DNA from: Mycolicibacterium monacense
GTDB taxonomy: Bacteria; Actinomycetota; Actinomycetes; Mycobacteriales; Mycobacteriaceae
Direction of reading: 5' to 3'
NCBI RefSeq assembly: GCF_010731575.1
Contig: NZ_AP022617.1
Span: forward strand, 3,596,001-3,660,000
DNA length: 64,000 nt
Of the stretch, positions 45,747 to 55,876 are shown one piece after another. The notes under the pieces were generated by a model. It saw only the letters and a list, made by a program, of their open reading frames with translations. It did not search any database and was not told where the DNA came from. How positions within the stretch are numbered: the stretch's first letter is position 1; each line of letters begins with the position of its first letter. Made by a program: the position numbers and the translations under genes.

Positions 45747-46052
45747 TCACCGCACCCGCAATGCCGCGTCGGCGTCGGCCTGGGCATACCGAACGGCCGA
45801 CGCGCGCAACTCCGAAGCGACCCCACCCGCCGAGCGCGCCCACCCGCGCAGCGCGACGACGACATCGTCGAGCGCGGCGCGCAGCGCCTCACCGTGGGCG
45901 GTGTGGTCCCGGCCCGCAGCGGAGCCGTCGAATGACAACGCGGAAAGGTGTGTGCCGACCGCCGATTCGACGATGTTGGCCACGGCGTCGTACTGCCCGG
46001 CGATGCTGACAAGTGCCGCACCGTCGACGCGGGCGGCCCGAACTGCTCCCAT
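45747..46052 (-). CDS. Type VII secretion target-like small protein (Rv3440c-like)
   Basis: A 101-residue helical hairpin protein of the EspC/DUF2580-like kind: ALVSIAGQYDAVANIVESAV, then a turn LSFDGSAAGRDHTAHG, then VALRGWARSAGGVASELRAS. It ends AVRYAQADADAALRVR, which contains YAQAD, a YxxxD/E type VII secretion signal, directly after the second helix. It lies 3 bases before the larger Rv3439c-like gene and just downstream of glmM. Secretion is predicted, not shown; ESX-4 4 kb away is the nearest machine. Confidence 0.8.
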   Translation of the reverse strand: MGAVRAARVDGAALVSIAGQYDAVANIVESAVGTHLSALSFDGSAAGRDHTAHGEALRAALDDVVVALRGWARSAGGVASELRASAVRYAQADADAALRVR

Positions 46053-46091
46053 GCCAGATTAGACGCCGCGCGGTGCGCGGCGGTTCCACCG

Positions 46092-47429
46092 TCAGCGCTG
46101 TTCGCTCACCGATTCCGCGACCCGGACCGCCAGCTGGCGGGCCGTGTCCTCGTCGGCCGCCTCGACCATCACCCGGACCACCTGCTCGGTGCCCGAGGGC
46201 CGCAACAGGATTCGCCCGGTGTCCCCGAGCGCCGCCTCGGCCTCGGCGACCGCGCTCTGCACCGATGGCGCTTGTGCGACGGTCGTCTTGTCGGCGACCT
46301 GGACGTTGATCAGCACCTGCGGCAACGTGTGCATCGGTTCGGCCAGCGCCGCCAGGGATTTACGCGTCTGGGCCATCCGCGACATCAACCGCAGACCGGT
46401 GAGGATGCCGTCACCGGTGGTGCCCATCGAGGGCATGACGATGTGACCGGACTGTTCGCCGCCCAGTGAGTACGACCCGGCCCGCAACTCCTCGAGCACG
46501 TACCGGTCGCCGACGCTGGTGGTGCGCACCTCGATGCCCGCGTCCCGCATCGCCAGATGCAGACCGAGATTGCTCATCACCGTCGCGACCAGGGTGTCGG
46601 AGGCCAACTCCCCGGACTCGCGCATGGCCAGCGCGAGCACCACCATGATCGCGTCACCGTCGATCACGCGTCCGTTGGCGTCGACGGCCAGGCACCGGTC
46701 GGCGTCACCGTCGTGGGCCAGACCCAGATCGGCGCCGTAGGACACCACGGCGGCCTGCAGGGTCTCCATGTGGGTCGACCCGCAGCCGTCGTTGATGTTG
46801 AGCCCGTTGGGATCGGCGTTGATGGTCAGCACGTTGGCACCGGCGGCACGGTAGGCCAGCGGTGCGGCCGCCGACGCGGCGCCGTGGGCGCAGTCGACCA
46901 CGACGGTCAGCGCGTCGAGGCGGGTCGTCACGGCCTTGCCGACATGCCGCAGATAGCGGTCGAGGGCGTCGGGGGCGTCCACCACGCGGCCGATTCCCGC
47001 GCCGACCGGGCGCTCCCCCGGCCCCTGCTGCACGAGTTCGGCGATGCGGTCCTCGGTGGCGTCGTCGAGTTTGTGCCCGCCGGGGCCGAAGATCTTGATG
47101 CCGTTGTCGGGCATCGGGTTGTGCGACGCCGAGATCATCACGCCGAAGTCGGCGTCGTAGGCGCTGGTCAGATAGGCCACTGCCGGGGTGGGGAGCACAC
47201 CGACGCGCAGGGCGTCGACGCCTTCGCTGGTCAGCCCGGCGATCACCGCCGCCTCCAGCATCTCGCCGCTGGCGCGGGGATCGCGACCCACGACGGCGAC
47301 TCGGCGCCGGGCATGTCCGGCGGTGCTCAGCCGGCGCGCGGCCGCCGAGCCGAGCGCCAAGGCGAGCTCAGCGGTCAGGTCGCGGTTGGCGACCCCGCGC
47401 ACGCCGTCGGTGCCGAACAGTCGAGCCAT
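46092..47429 (-). CDS. glmM: Phosphoglucosamine mutase
   Basis: A 445-residue enzyme interconverting GlcN-6-P and GlcN-1-[18 protein letters not shown] opens the protein, the phosphoserine loop is [17 protein letters not shown] (about residue 100), the metal loop is [12 protein letters not shown] (about residue 242), and the phosphate loop [15 protein letters not shown] is at the C-terminus. ATG at 47429 (MARLFGTDG) is the family start. Together with glmS in this window it supplies GlcN-1-P for UDP-GlcNAc. Corresponds to Rv3441c (mrsA). Confidence 0.96.
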   Translation of the reverse strand: MARLFGTDGVRGVANRDLTAELALALGSAAARRLSTAGHARRRVAVVGRDPRASGEMLEAAVIAGLTSEGVDALRVGVLPTPAVAYLTSAYDADFGVMISASHNPMPDNGIKIFGPGGHKLDDATEDRIAELVQQGPGERPVGAGIGRVVDAPDALDRYLRHVGKAVTTRLDALTVVVDCAHGAASAAAPLAYRAAGANVLTINADPNGLNINDGCGSTHMETLQAAVVSYGADLGLAHDGDADRCLAVDANGRVIDGDAIMVVLALAMRESGELASDTLVATVMSNLGLHLAMRDAGIEVRTTSVGDRYVLEELRAGSYSLGGEQSGHIVMPSMGTTGDGILTGLRLMSRMAQTRKSLAALAEPMHTLPQVLINVQVADKTTVAQAPSVQSAVAEAEAALGDTGRILLRPSGTEQVVRVMVEAADEDTARQLAVRVAESVSEQR

Positions 47430-47480
47430 GCCGACAAACTTCTCACACATGGCGCCCGCGGAGCCAACTGCCGGACAGCA

Positions 47481-47513
47481 CACCGCCCGCATCCGAGGGG
47501 GATGCGGGCGGTG
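47481..47513 (-). terminator. Terminator of the first small secreted protein gene
   Basis: CACCGCCCGCATCC (47481-47494) pairs perfectly with GGATGCGGGCGGTG (47500-47513) across a 5-base loop, 12 bases after the gene's stop. The same 14-base arm recurs at 48232-48263. Confidence 0.8.
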
Positions 47514-47525
47514 GCTTGGTCCTGG

Positions 47526-47897
47526 TTATCCCTGGGGCCGGTTGGCGGCGCCGGGAGCCTGCTCGGAGCTACCCGGGCCGTTTTGGGTCACGGTGACCCC
47601 ACCGGCATCGGCGATCTCGCATTTGGTGATCTGGGTACCGGCAGTGTCGACCTGCGTGACCTCCTCGCTCAGGAGCCCGAGGTTCGCGTCCGCCACGTCG
47701 CACAACTGCGCGACGACGTTCGCGGCGACGCCGACGTTCACGTCTTCAAGAATCGTCACATCGCCGATGCCGACATTCACCAGGCCATCGCCGATGATCG
47801 TGTCGGGCTGCGCCTGCGCGAGACCCATTCCGGCCGAGAACATGAGCGCTCCACCCATGACGGCACCAGCGGACGCACGCTTCACAATGCTCTTCAC
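47526..47897 (-). CDS. Small secreted protein, paralogue A
   Basis: A 123-residue protein with a signal peptide (MKSIVKRASAGAVMGGALMF .. AQAQP) and a mature part LVNVGIGDVTILEDVNVGVA with two Cys (QLCDVA and TKCEI). It aligns along its length with the neighbouring gene at 48278-48712 (VxVGxxxxxILExVxV, then a conserved Cys pair and E-rich segment). GTG at 47897 has GAGGAG 9 bases upstream. I do not recognise a named family. Upstream, 47898-48229 is AT-rich and carries a 12-base element shared with the paralogue. Confidence 0.75.
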   Translation of the reverse strand: MKSIVKRASAGAVMGGALMFSAGMGLAQAQPDTIIGDGLVNVGIGDVTILEDVNVGVAANVVAQLCDVADANLGLLSEEVTQVDTAGTQITKCEIADAGGVTVTQNGPGSSEQAPGAANRPQG

Positions 47898-48087
47898 GTA
47901 GATAACTCCTCTATCAGTCGTAGAAGCGCGATCCGGCCCCCAAAAGAGACTGACCCATACCGGCGGCGGGAACGGCCCACCGTCGCCATTTCGACGTCGC
48001 GCTTCCACGAAGAGGCTTCCTTGATCCAACCGTGTTCAAACCGAAATCTCACCGAAATTTCATCAGCAAAGTGTATAATCAGCCAAA

Positions 48088-48099
48088 TCTAATTAACTG
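48088..48099 (-). promoter_or_regulatory. Shared upstream element (copy 1)
   Basis: CAGTTAATTAGA (minus strand), about 190 bases before the start of paralogue A, in an AT-rich stretch that also has TGATTATAC (a -10-like sequence). The identical 12-mer lies at 48895-48906, a similar distance before paralogue B. Confidence 0.55.
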
Positions 48100-48229
48100 C
48101 CACGTAAAACGGGCCGCCGCCGATACGCTGGTGAACGCACCACAGAGTCCTTCGCCGCGCCGCCGCTCGTTGTTACTGGAACCTCCGACGCAACCGCGCC
48201 CAGCACCGACGCGAAAACCCCGGAAACGA

Positions 48230-48265
48230 CTCACCGCCCGCATCCGGGTGGATGCGGGCGGTGAG
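48230..48265 (-). terminator. Terminator of the second small secreted protein gene
   Basis: CTCACCGCCCGCATCC (48230-48245) pairs perfectly with GGATGCGGGCGGTGAG (48250-48265), 16 pairs with a 4-base loop, 12 bases after the gene's stop. Its inner 14 pairs are identical to the terminator at 47481-47513. Confidence 0.8.
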
Positions 48266-48277
48266 CAAGTGGATCGA

Positions 48278-48712
48278 TTACCCGATCGGGGCGCTGTCGG
48301 CCGGCGCGGTCTCCGCCGACTCGGCCTCGCCCGGAACCTGCGCGCCGTCCGGGGTTGCGGCAGGCGCCTCAGCGGGCACCTCGGCGGCGGGCGCCTCAGC
48401 AGGCACACCGTTCTTGATGGCCAGCGCGCCACCCGGCAGGTTCTCGCACACCGTCTGGTCGGTGCCCTCGCTGGTGACCTTCTCGACCAGGGCGGTCACA
48501 TCCGAGGCCGGGGTCCCGCAGATCGCACCGGCGGCGGTGGCGGCCGTATCGACGTCCACACCCTCGAGGATCGCGGTGGTGCCCACGGACACGGTCACGA
48601 CGCCCTCGGGCGCCTCGACCGGCTGCGCGTTGGCCAGGCCGAGCCCGGCGGTGAACAGGAGTCCGCCACCCAGGATGGTGCCGGCGGCAGTGTTCTTCAG
48701 GATCTTGTTCAT
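48278..48712 (-). CDS. Small secreted protein, paralogue B
   Basis: A 144-residue protein: signal peptide MNKILKNTAAGTILGGGLLF ending ANAQ, a folded part VVTVSVGTTAILEGVDVDTA with two Cys (AICGTP and TVCEN), then an Ala/Pro/Glu-rich tail from about residue 105 that paralogue A lacks. ATG at 48712 has AAGGAG 9 bases upstream. Same strand, separate terminator and upstream element. Function unknown; cell-wall or extracellular location predicted. Confidence 0.75.
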   Translation of the reverse strand: MNKILKNTAAGTILGGGLLFTAGLGLANAQPVEAPEGVVTVSVGTTAILEGVDVDTAATAAGAICGTPASDVTALVEKVTSEGTDQTVCENLPGGALAIKNGVPAEAPAAEVPAEAPAATPDGAQVPGEAESAETAPADSAPIG

Positions 48713-48894
48713 GGGGAGTGCTCCTTTTCAGTCACGAAGCCACGGCCCGGTGCGGTACGAGTGACTGACTCGCCCCCGGAGGCAGAAGGTCTGCCGACGC
48801 CGTCCGACGGCGCCCGTGCTTCGACTTCGAGGGTTTCCCAACCGGGCGCCGGGTTCAAGCCGCCCGCGGAGCAATGCGCATTTACCCCGGGTTG

Positions 48895-48906
48895 TCTAAT
48901 TAACTG
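48895..48906 (-). promoter_or_regulatory. Shared upstream element (copy 2)
   Basis: The same CAGTTAATTAGA element as at 48088-48099, about 185 bases before paralogue B. The 337-base gap 48713-49049 otherwise holds AT-rich promoter-like DNA and the rplM-rpsI terminator. Confidence 0.55.
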
Positions 48907-49004
48907 AATGGACGCTGTCATCCGTTGAATTCGCAGGGCAAATACGATTCGGATAACGCGCCGATTTTACTCGATTCGCATTGTGGGACGGCTCACAAAA
49001 GACA

Positions 49005-49038
49005 AATCGCCGGGCACATCGAAATGTGCCCGGCGATT
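49005..49038 (-). terminator. Terminator of rplM-rpsI with UUCG loop
   Basis: AATCGCCGGGCACAT (49005-49019) pairs perfectly with ATGTGCCCGGCGATT (49024-49038). On the minus strand the four-base loop is UUCG, and the stem is followed by a U-rich run (UUGUCUUUUG). A strong intrinsic terminator 12 bases after rpsI. Confidence 0.92.
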
Positions 49039-49049
49039 CGGTGGAACGA

Positions 49050-49522
<473 letters not shown>

Positions 49523-49526
<4 letters not shown>

Positions 49527-49966
49527 TGCGCCACCTGCTTGATCTCGAACGGAATCGGCTGCTGTGCAGCGTGCGGGTGGTTCGGACCCGCGTACACCTT
49601 GAGCTTCTTCTGCACCTGCCGGCTGAGCTTGGTGTGCGGCAGCATGCCGACGATCGCGTTCTCCACGACACGGGTCGGGTGCTTGATCAGCAGCTCACCG
49701 ATCGTGCGCCGGCGCAGGCCGCCGGGGTAACCCGAGTGGCGGTAGGCGTACTTGTTGTTGAGCTTGTCGCCGCTGACGGCGATCTTCTCGGCGTTGATGA
49801 CGATGACGAAATCGCCACCGTCGACATTGGGCGTGAATGTCGGCTTGTGCTTGCCGCGCAGCAGTTTGGCTGCTTCGACGGCGAGCCGGCCGAGCACCAC
49901 GTCGGTGGCGTCGATGACGTACCACGAACGTGTGGTGTCACCCGCCTTCGGCGTGTACGTAGGCAC
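49523..49966 (-). CDS. rplM: 50S ribosomal protein L13
   Basis: A 147-residue L13, equal to the Rv3443c length. Landmarks are [38 protein letters not shown] and [23 protein letters not shown] at 49966 ([14 protein letters not shown]) is the conserved start; earlier in-frame codons at 49975 and 49984 are not. First gene of the rplM-rpsI operon, separated from the ESX-4 genes by a hairpin. Confidence 0.98.
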
Positions 49967-50169
49967 AGTGCTTACCCTTCTCATCTCGGGTTTTACCCCG
50001 CTCGGACCCCGGTGACCCGGGTGACGGTCTGGCGTGACGGAGGGTGGTCCCGGCGACCGACGTTGACCCGGGGACCCGCGTTACCGTGACGGCACCGCAC
50101 GCCAACGTGGCAGCTTACCTGCGCGCGTCGTCGCAGGTCAAAACGCGGTTGGACACCACTCGCACAGAA

Positions 50170-50212
50170 CTGTGCGGTCCCGCCGGGCTCCCCTCCCGTT
50201 GGGACCGCACAG
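50170..50212 (-). terminator. Hairpin after esxT
   Basis: CTGTGCGGTCCC (50170-50181) pairs perfectly with GGGACCGCACAG (50201-50212); CACAGA/TCTGTG just outside can extend it. It lies 18 bases after the esxT stop and separates the ESX-4 operon from rplM. Confidence 0.7.
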
Positions 50213-50229
50213 GGTCTGTGTGCGTGGGA

Positions 50230-50526
50230 TCACCACCCCCACGCGTTGGCCGCGCTGCGGTCGGTCGCCGCGACGTCGTCGGCGCCGTCGCGCACGGCCC
50301 GGCCCAGGCTGAACAGGATCTCGTTCAGCGCCGCGGCCGCCTGATCCCAGCGCAGCTGCTCGGCGCGGTACGCCTCGGCGGCGTGGCGGGTCCACACCTG
50401 CTGCAACGGGGCGATCTGCGCGCGCAGTTCGTCGAGTGCGGCGTTGAGCCGGCCGTGCGTCGCGTGGATCTCCTGGCGGACGGTGTACTCGATCTGGTCG
50501 AAGTCGTAGGACAGAACCTGGTCCAT
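50230..50526 (-). CDS. esxT: ESX-4 secreted protein EsxT
   Basis: A 98-residue WXG100-superfamily protein, Rv3444c orthologue. The helical hairpin turns at LQQVWTRHAAEAYRAEQ, where the WxG motif reads W-T-R, without Gly. VLSYDFDQIEYTVRQEIHAT opens the first helix. I do not see a canonical C-terminal YxxxD/E signal, so export presumably depends on the EsxU partner or another signal. ATG at 50526, 20 bases after esxU. Confidence 0.93.
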   Translation of the reverse strand: MDQVLSYDFDQIEYTVRQEIHATHGRLNAALDELRAQIAPLQQVWTRHAAEAYRAEQLRWDQAAAALNEILFSLGRAVRDGADDVAATDRSAANAWGW

Positions 50527-50546
50527 GGTGTCTCCAATTCTCGCTG

Positions 50547-50870
50547 CTACAGGGAGGTGCCGACGACACCGATTTGGTGGGAGTGCCCGTCGGAGGCGGC
50601 GATCAGCGTCTGCTGGTTGCTGCGCATGGTTTCGGCGATGCGCTGCAGAGCGGTGTGCAGCTTCACCGATTCGCCGTTCCAGCGGTCCACCACTTCGCGG
50701 AACCGGACGGCCGCCACCCCGCCCCACACCGACGGCGGCACGCTGGTCATCCGGCCGATGAACGATTGCAGCATCGCCCGGATCTCTTCGTTACGGGCGT
50801 CGATCGCGCCGGCGACAGAGCCCATGAGCTCGAAGTCGGTGTTGAGCGCGCCGCCGGTGGGTGTCGTCAT
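50547..50870 (-). CDS. esxU: ESX-4 secreted protein EsxU
   Basis: A 107-residue WXG100 protein, Rv3445c orthologue. The turn is [20 protein letters not shown] (W-G-G). ATG at 50870 ([12 protein letters not shown]) has AGAAGGGAAG upstream and follows the Rv3446c-like stop by 53 bases. It forms a predicted heterodimer with EsxT. No Tyr is present, so no YxxxD/E motif exists in this partner either. Confidence 0.92.
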   Translation of the reverse strand: MTTPTGGALNTDFELMGSVAGAIDARNEEIRAMLQSFIGRMTSVPPSVWGGVAAVRFREVVDRWNGESVKLHTALQRIAETMRSNQQTLIAASDGHSHQIGVVGTSL

Positions 50871-50923
50871 CGAGGGGCTTCCCTTCTGTTGCGGTCGGAT
50901 ATGACTTACGACGGTGCCGATGC

Positions 50924-52072
50924 TCATCCGGTTCCGTTCTCGGACATGTTTTTTCCGAACACCGCGTGCGCCGAGTGCACCGCGGCGTCACACGCCGACC
51001 GAACGGCGTCGGTTCTGCCCGGTGGGCTCTGGCAACCGATCCCGATCCGCAGCGTGTCGTCGACGAGCACCACCCAGTCGGTCTGGTGCCTCGCCCGACG
51101 CTCCCGGTACGTGACGACGGCCCGACCGCCGCGTTCGTCGCGGGCGTGGAAATCGGTGAACACCCCGGGGGGCTGCGCCTCGAGCGCGCCGAGCAGTGTG
51201 TCACCCACCTCTCCGAGGGACTGGGCCCGCGGCAGCGGCGACTGCGTGACATGCAGCGCGACAGCGGGATCCGCGGGTGACGTGATCTGCACGCGGGCCG
51301 ATCCGCCGCCGTCGGTGATGCGCCGAACGGTCCACAGCGCGGGTACGACGACCGCGGCGCGACCCTCCACCAGGAGGGTGCTCGGCTCCGCCGGTGGCGG
51401 TGCCGGCTCGTGCGTGACCACCGCCGCACCGACACCCGCCGCGGCCACCAGCGCCCCGGCCAGTACCGGTATTGCGCGTCGCCCGGACCGTCTCGGCGGT
51501 GGTGCGGCGACGGGACGGGTAGGGATCTGAACCACCTGGGTGGCGGCCGGTGTGACGGTGACCCCGGTACGACGGAGGGCGGCCGCGATCGCCGTCGCCA
51601 GTGCGCTCCCACCGACACCCGGCGGCGCATCGACGACGACCGTTTGCGCGTGGCCGATTTCACGAACGACCGCCGCGCACACCGCGTCGTCGGACGTGCG
51701 GGTCAGGGTGCAGATCCTGGCCGCGGTGACGGCGACATGCTCTGCGGCGATCTCCACGACCGCGTCGTATCCGCCGCCGAGCGCCTCTGCGCGGGTGACG
51801 GCGACCGCGGCGCCGCAGATGTCGCCCGCCGCGTCGAGTACCGCCTGCACCCGGCGCCTGCTCCACCAACCGGGATGCACCACCGCGAGCTCGTCGGCAC
51901 CGGGACCGACGGCCGACCGCAGGAGATCCGTCATCACCGCGCGGACGCGGACCGGACCGTCTTCGACGAGCATGAGGGTATCGTCGATCGATTCGATTGC
52001 CGCAGTGGCCAACTCATCGTCGACCCGGTTGGGGCCACGCATCGCGACCGGACCGACCTCAACGGTGGTCAC
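50924..52072 (-). CDS. Type VII secretion-associated membrane protein (Rv3446c-like)
   Basis: A 382-residue protein. The N-terminal domain (about 1-185) resembles a degenerate actin/ATPase-like fold ([20 protein letters not shown] at the start). One transmembrane helix [19 protein letters not shown] lies at about residues 210-228. A C-terminal extracytoplasmic domain ([39 protein letters not shown]) resembles the TIGR03931 type VII secretion-associated family. GTG at 52072 overlaps the eccC4 stop (GTGA). Its role in ESX-4 is not defined. Confidence 0.87.
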   Translation of the reverse strand: MTTVEVGPVAMRGPNRVDDELATAAIESIDDTLMLVEDGPVRVRAVMTDLLRSAVGPGADELAVVHPGWWSRRRVQAVLDAAGDICGAAVAVTRAEALGGGYDAVVEIAAEHVAVTAARICTLTRTSDDAVCAAVVREIGHAQTVVVDAPPGVGGSALATAIAAALRRTGVTVTPAATQVVQIPTRPVAAPPPRRSGRRAIPVLAGALVAAAGVGAAVVTHEPAPPPAEPSTLLVEGRAAVVVPALWTVRRITDGGGSARVQITSPADPAVALHVTQSPLPRAQSLGEVGDTLLGALEAQPPGVFTDFHARDERGGRAVVTYRERRARHQTDWVVLVDDTLRIGIGCQSPPGRTDAVRSACDAAVHSAHAVFGKNMSENGTG

Positions 52073-55000
52073 GGCGGATCGGTCCACGCCACCTGGATCA
52101 GCTGCTCGCCGGCGCCACGGGTGATCAGCGTCGCGCGCCCGGGGGCCAGCGCGCTGGGACGCGCGGATCCCAGAAGCACGCCTTCCTCGGGGCCGGCGCT
52201 CATCATCAGCCCCATCGCGCCCAGATCGCGCAGCCGTGCCAGCAGCGGATCGAACATCGCCCGGGCCGCACCGCCGGAGCGGCGGGCCACGATCACGTGC
52301 AGTCCGACGTCGCGCGCATGCGGCAGGTACGTCAGCAGCGGTGTCAGGCCGGCGCCGCCCGCCACCAGGTCGTAATCGTCGATGACGACGTAGATCTCCG
52401 GACCCGACCACCAGGATCGGGTGCGCAGCTGCTGCTGGGTGACATCGGCGCCCGGCATCCGGGCCGCGAGGCGCTCGACCAGGGCCGGCACCGCGGCGGC
52501 CAGAGCGGCCTCCGCCATCACGTAGCCGGTCAGATGCTCGGATTCGACGACCCCGAGCAGGGTGCGCCGGAAATCGACGACCAGCAGCTGCACCGCCTCG
52601 GGCGAACTGCGGGCGGTCAGCCCGGTGCACAACGCGCGCAGCGCCGCGGTCTTGCCGCACTCGACGTCGCCGAGCACGATGAGGTGTTGCTGCGCCGCGA
52701 AATCCAGTGTCACCGGCGCATTACCGTTCTCACCGATTCCGATGACCACCCGGGTGGGTGACTCCGCGGCTGCCAGGTCGTGGCGGTGGACGAGCGGGGG
52801 CAGTTGCGTGATCGGTGGTGCGTTGCGGTGGCCATAGCGGATTCGCAGAGTGTCCGCGGCCGCGGTGAGGGCCGCCGCGAGCCCGTCGGCGGTCGGTTGA
52901 CCGTCGAGGCGCGGCACCGCGATCACCGTCTCGTGTCCGTCGCGGGTGAGGCCCCGCCCAGGCGTGCCGTCGGCGAGTTGCCGGGCCCGCTTGCGGTCCA
53001 TCTCCGACTCCGCCGGATCCCCCAGTCGCAGTTCGATCCTCGTGCCGAGTTGGTCCTTGAGCGCGGGTCGCAGATCGGCCCACCGCGAGGCGGCCAGAAC
53101 GACGTGGATCCCGTAGGACAACCCCTGTACGGCCAGCGCGGTGATCGACGGCTCCAGCTGCTCGAAGTCCCGGCGCAGCACCGACCAGCCGTCGACGACG
53201 AGGAACACCTCACCGTACGGGTCCGCTCCGGTGGCGGGATCGCCCGCGGCGCGGCGGCGCCGGTACTCGGACATCGACTCGATCCCGCCGCGCCGGAAGC
53301 GTGATTCCCTCGTGCGCAACAGACTTTCGCACTCCGCGACGATCCGCCTGAACAGCTCGGTGTCCTGCCGGCCGGCCACCGCCCCCACGTGCGGGAGTTC
53401 CGACATCGCGGCCAGGGCGCCACCGCCCAAGTCGAGGCCGTAGAACTGCACCTCGCGTGGATCGTTCGTGGCCGCCAGCGCCAGCATCAACGTGCGCAGC
53501 GCCGTCGACTTACCCGAGCGCGGACCTCCGATGACGGCGACGTTGCCCGCCGCTCCCCCCAGGGCGACGGTGAAGAGGTCGCGACGCTGTTCGAAGGGGC
53601 GGTCGACGAGGCCGATCGGCACCGTCAGCGGCGCGGCCTGGTCGGTGGGGGCGCGCGACAGCACCGCATCGAGCGCGGACGCACGGGACAGCGGGGGCAG
53701 CCATACGCGGTGTGCGGGCGCGCCGAACCCCGCCAGCCGATCCACCACGGTGTCGAGCACCGTCGGCGCCGACCGGCACGCCGACTCCGGGACAGGGTGA
53801 TCCGGCTCCTGACGGACAGCGGTGAACAGCCGGGGTCTCGGGTGTTCCTCAGGAGGCGCCGGGTTCGCGGTGACGGGGCCGGAGACGAACGCGGTGCGGA
53901 ACCGGGTCATGTCACCGGACGCCGTCTTGAGGTAACCCACTCCCGGCGTGTTGGGCAGTTCGTGGGCGTCGCCCACTCCGAGCACCGCACGGGATTCGGT
54001 GGCCGAGAACGTCTTCAGGCAGATCCGATACGACAGGTGGGTGTCGAGCCCACGAAGCCGGCCCTCGTCGAGCCGTTGACTGGCCAGCAGCAGATGCATG
54101 CCCAGCGACCGGCCGACCCGCCCGATCGCGACGAACAGCTCCGCGAAATCGGGCTGCTGGGCGAGCAGTTCGGAGAACTCGTCGACCACGATCAACAGCA
54201 CGGGCAGGGCCGTCAGATCGGGTCGGGATGCCTGCGCCTGCCGGTAGCCGGCGATGTTGGCGAGGTTGCCCGCGGACCGCAACAGCTGCTGGCGGCGGTG
54301 CATCTCACCCGCGAGGGCGTCACGCATGCGCGCCACGAGGTGCGACTCCTCGTCGAGGTTGGTGATGACGGCCGAGACGTGGGCGGTCCGCTCGAGACCG
54401 AGAAACGTGGCCCCGCCCTTGAAGTCGACGAGGATCAGGTTCAGTTCATCCGGCGGATGGGAGGCGATCAGTCCGAGGGTCAACGTACGCAACAGCTCCG
54501 ACTTGCCCGAGCCCGTGGCCCCGACGCAGAGCCCGTGTGGTCCCATTCCCTGCTGAGCGGCTTCCTTGAGATCCAGTTCGACCGGTGTTCCGTTGTCGGA
54601 CAATCCGATCGGCACCCGCAGGAACCGGTCCTGGGGCGGCGATCGCCACGCCGCGGCGGGGTCGAGCGTGGTCGGATCGGTGATGCCGAGCAGGTCCTGC
54701 CAGTTCCTCGGCGTGCCGCGGACCGGCGCCTGCGCGACCCGACCGGCACTCGCGGCCAACCGCCTGACACAGGCGTCGGCCTGATCGGTCGTGAGGCCGT
54801 CTGGGCGGCCCGCGCGGTCGTCACCGGTGCGGTCCCGGATCGTCAGTTCCCCGGCTTCGACGTGCACCGTCATGTCACCGCGGTCCGGGCCACCGAGACA
54901 CAGCACCGTCAGATCCGGTGCACGCGCCGGTGGTGGGACGCCGTCGACGATCAGCAGGGTATGCCCGCCGGATGACCGGTGGTGCGGTGTCCACTTCAGC

Positions 55001-55758
55001 CACTCCCATTCACGGGCGGCCGCCGCGCCGGACTCCGCACGGACGGAGATGTCCCCGGGGCCGTGCAGAGTGACGAGTTGGCAGAGCGCTGACCTCGCAA
55101 GATCCCGCACCGCCACCGGATCTCCGGTGACACAGATCAGCCCGGGTTCGGTGACCTTCACGGTGAGCGGCAGACCGTCGACCGTGGCCCGGTCCCGGAC
55201 CAGCGTGCGCACCGCTTCGGCGGTCACCGGGTCGACGTCGTCGGTCCGGCCGGCCTCCGGGGCGATGAGTCGCACACTCATGGGCGCTCGGCCGAGACCG
55301 ATTCGCACACAGCCGAACCCGTCGCCGTCGACCGTCTTCTCCCACATCCGTGCGCTGCCGGCGATCGCCCACAGTGTGTCCGGGTCGGGGTGCAGGCGGT
55401 GCTCGTCGTCGTACTGTCGGCTAGCGGTGCCGGCGACGGCGTGGTCCACACCGTCGAGGTAGCGCAGATACTCGCGTCGGTGTCGTTCCACCTCGGCGCC
55501 GCGTTGGGTACCGCGGGCGCCGAACGCCAGGGTGCCGACCAACGACATCACCATCATGACGGGAAAGAACCCGAACATCGGGCTCCTGGCCTGACCGGCG
55601 CCCGAGCTGAAGTACAGCAGCATCATCCCGCCCGCGGCGACCAGCATCGCGAACGGCATCAGCCGCGCCAGCGGATGCCCGCCGGTCGGACGCGGCACCG
55701 GCGGCGGCGCGTCCAGTGTGAATTCGCCCTTACGGGGGATGCGTTCGGAGATGTCCAT
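52069..55758 (-). CDS. eccC4: ESX-4 core ATPase EccC4 (FtsK/SpoIIIE type)
   Basis: A 1229-residue single-chain EccC. Two N-terminal membrane helices (LARLMPFAMLVAAGGMMLLY, then MFGFFPVMMVMSLVGTLAF) precede three FtsK-like ATPase domains with Walker A CVGATGSGKSELLRTLTLG (about 415), VIGGPRSGKSTALRTLML (about 755) and VLGDVECGKTAALRALCTG (about 1035). Walker B regions are LILVDFKGGATF, FLVVDGWSVL and YVVIDDYDLV. It drives export of Esx proteins. It is divergent from eccD4 with a 118-base promoter region. Rv3447c orthologue. Confidence 0.96.
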   Translation of the reverse strand: MDISERIPRKGEFTLDAPPPVPRPTGGHPLARLMPFAMLVAAGGMMLLYFSSGAGQARSPMFGFFPVMMVMSLVGTLAFGARGTQRGAEVERHRREYLRYLDGVDHAVAGTASRQYDDEHRLHPDPDTLWAIAGSARMWEKTVDGDGFGCVRIGLGRAPMSVRLIAPEAGRTDDVDPVTAEAVRTLVRDRATVDGLPLTVKVTEPGLICVTGDPVAVRDLARSALCQLVTLHGPGDISVRAESGAAAAREWEWLKWTPHHRSSGGHTLLIVDGVPPPARAPDLTVLCLGGPDRGDMTVHVEAGELTIRDRTGDDRAGRPDGLTTDQADACVRRLAASAGRVAQAPVRGTPRNWQDLLGITDPTTLDPAAAWRSPPQDRFLRVPIGLSDNGTPVELDLKEAAQQGMGPHGLCVGATGSGKSELLRTLTLGLIASHPPDELNLILVDFKGGATFLGLERTAHVSAVITNLDEESHLVARMRDALAGEMHRRQQLLRSAGNLANIAGYRQAQASRPDLTALPVLLIVVDEFSELLAQQPDFAELFVAIGRVGRSLGMHLLLASQRLDEGRLRGLDTHLSYRICLKTFSATESRAVLGVGDAHELPNTPGVGYLKTASGDMTRFRTAFVSGPVTANPAPPEEHPRPRLFTAVRQEPDHPVPESACRSAPTVLDTVVDRLAGFGAPAHRVWLPPLSRASALDAVLSRAPTDQAAPLTVPIGLVDRPFEQRRDLFTVALGGAAGNVAVIGGPRSGKSTALRTLMLALAATNDPREVQFYGLDLGGGALAAMSELPHVGAVAGRQDTELFRRIVAECESLLRTRESRFRRGGIESMSEYRRRRAAGDPATGADPYGEVFLVVDGWSVLRRDFEQLEPSITALAVQGLSYGIHVVLAASRWADLRPALKDQLGTRIELRLGDPAESEMDRKRARQLADGTPGRGLTRDGHETVIAVPRLDGQPTADGLAAALTAAADTLRIRYGHRNAPPITQLPPLVHRHDLAAAESPTRVVIGIGENGNAPVTLDFAAQQHLIVLGDVECGKTAALRALCTGLTARSSPEAVQLLVVDFRRTLLGVVESEHLTGYVMAEAALAAAVPALVERLAARMPGADVTQQQLRTRSWWSGPEIYVVIDDYDLVAGGAGLTPLLTYLPHARDVGLHVIVARRSGGAARAMFDPLLARLRDLGAMGLMMSAGPEEGVLLGSARPSALAPGRATLITRGAGEQLIQVAWTDPP

Positions 55759-55876
55759 CAGTGGTTGGACGGTGCCCGGCGCCGATCGGTTCCCTGTCCA
55801 CAGGAACCGAATTCGGTGCGCGGGACTGTCGTGGCGCGCGGTTACGGTGGCGACATCTCAAGCGATGGGAGTAGCC

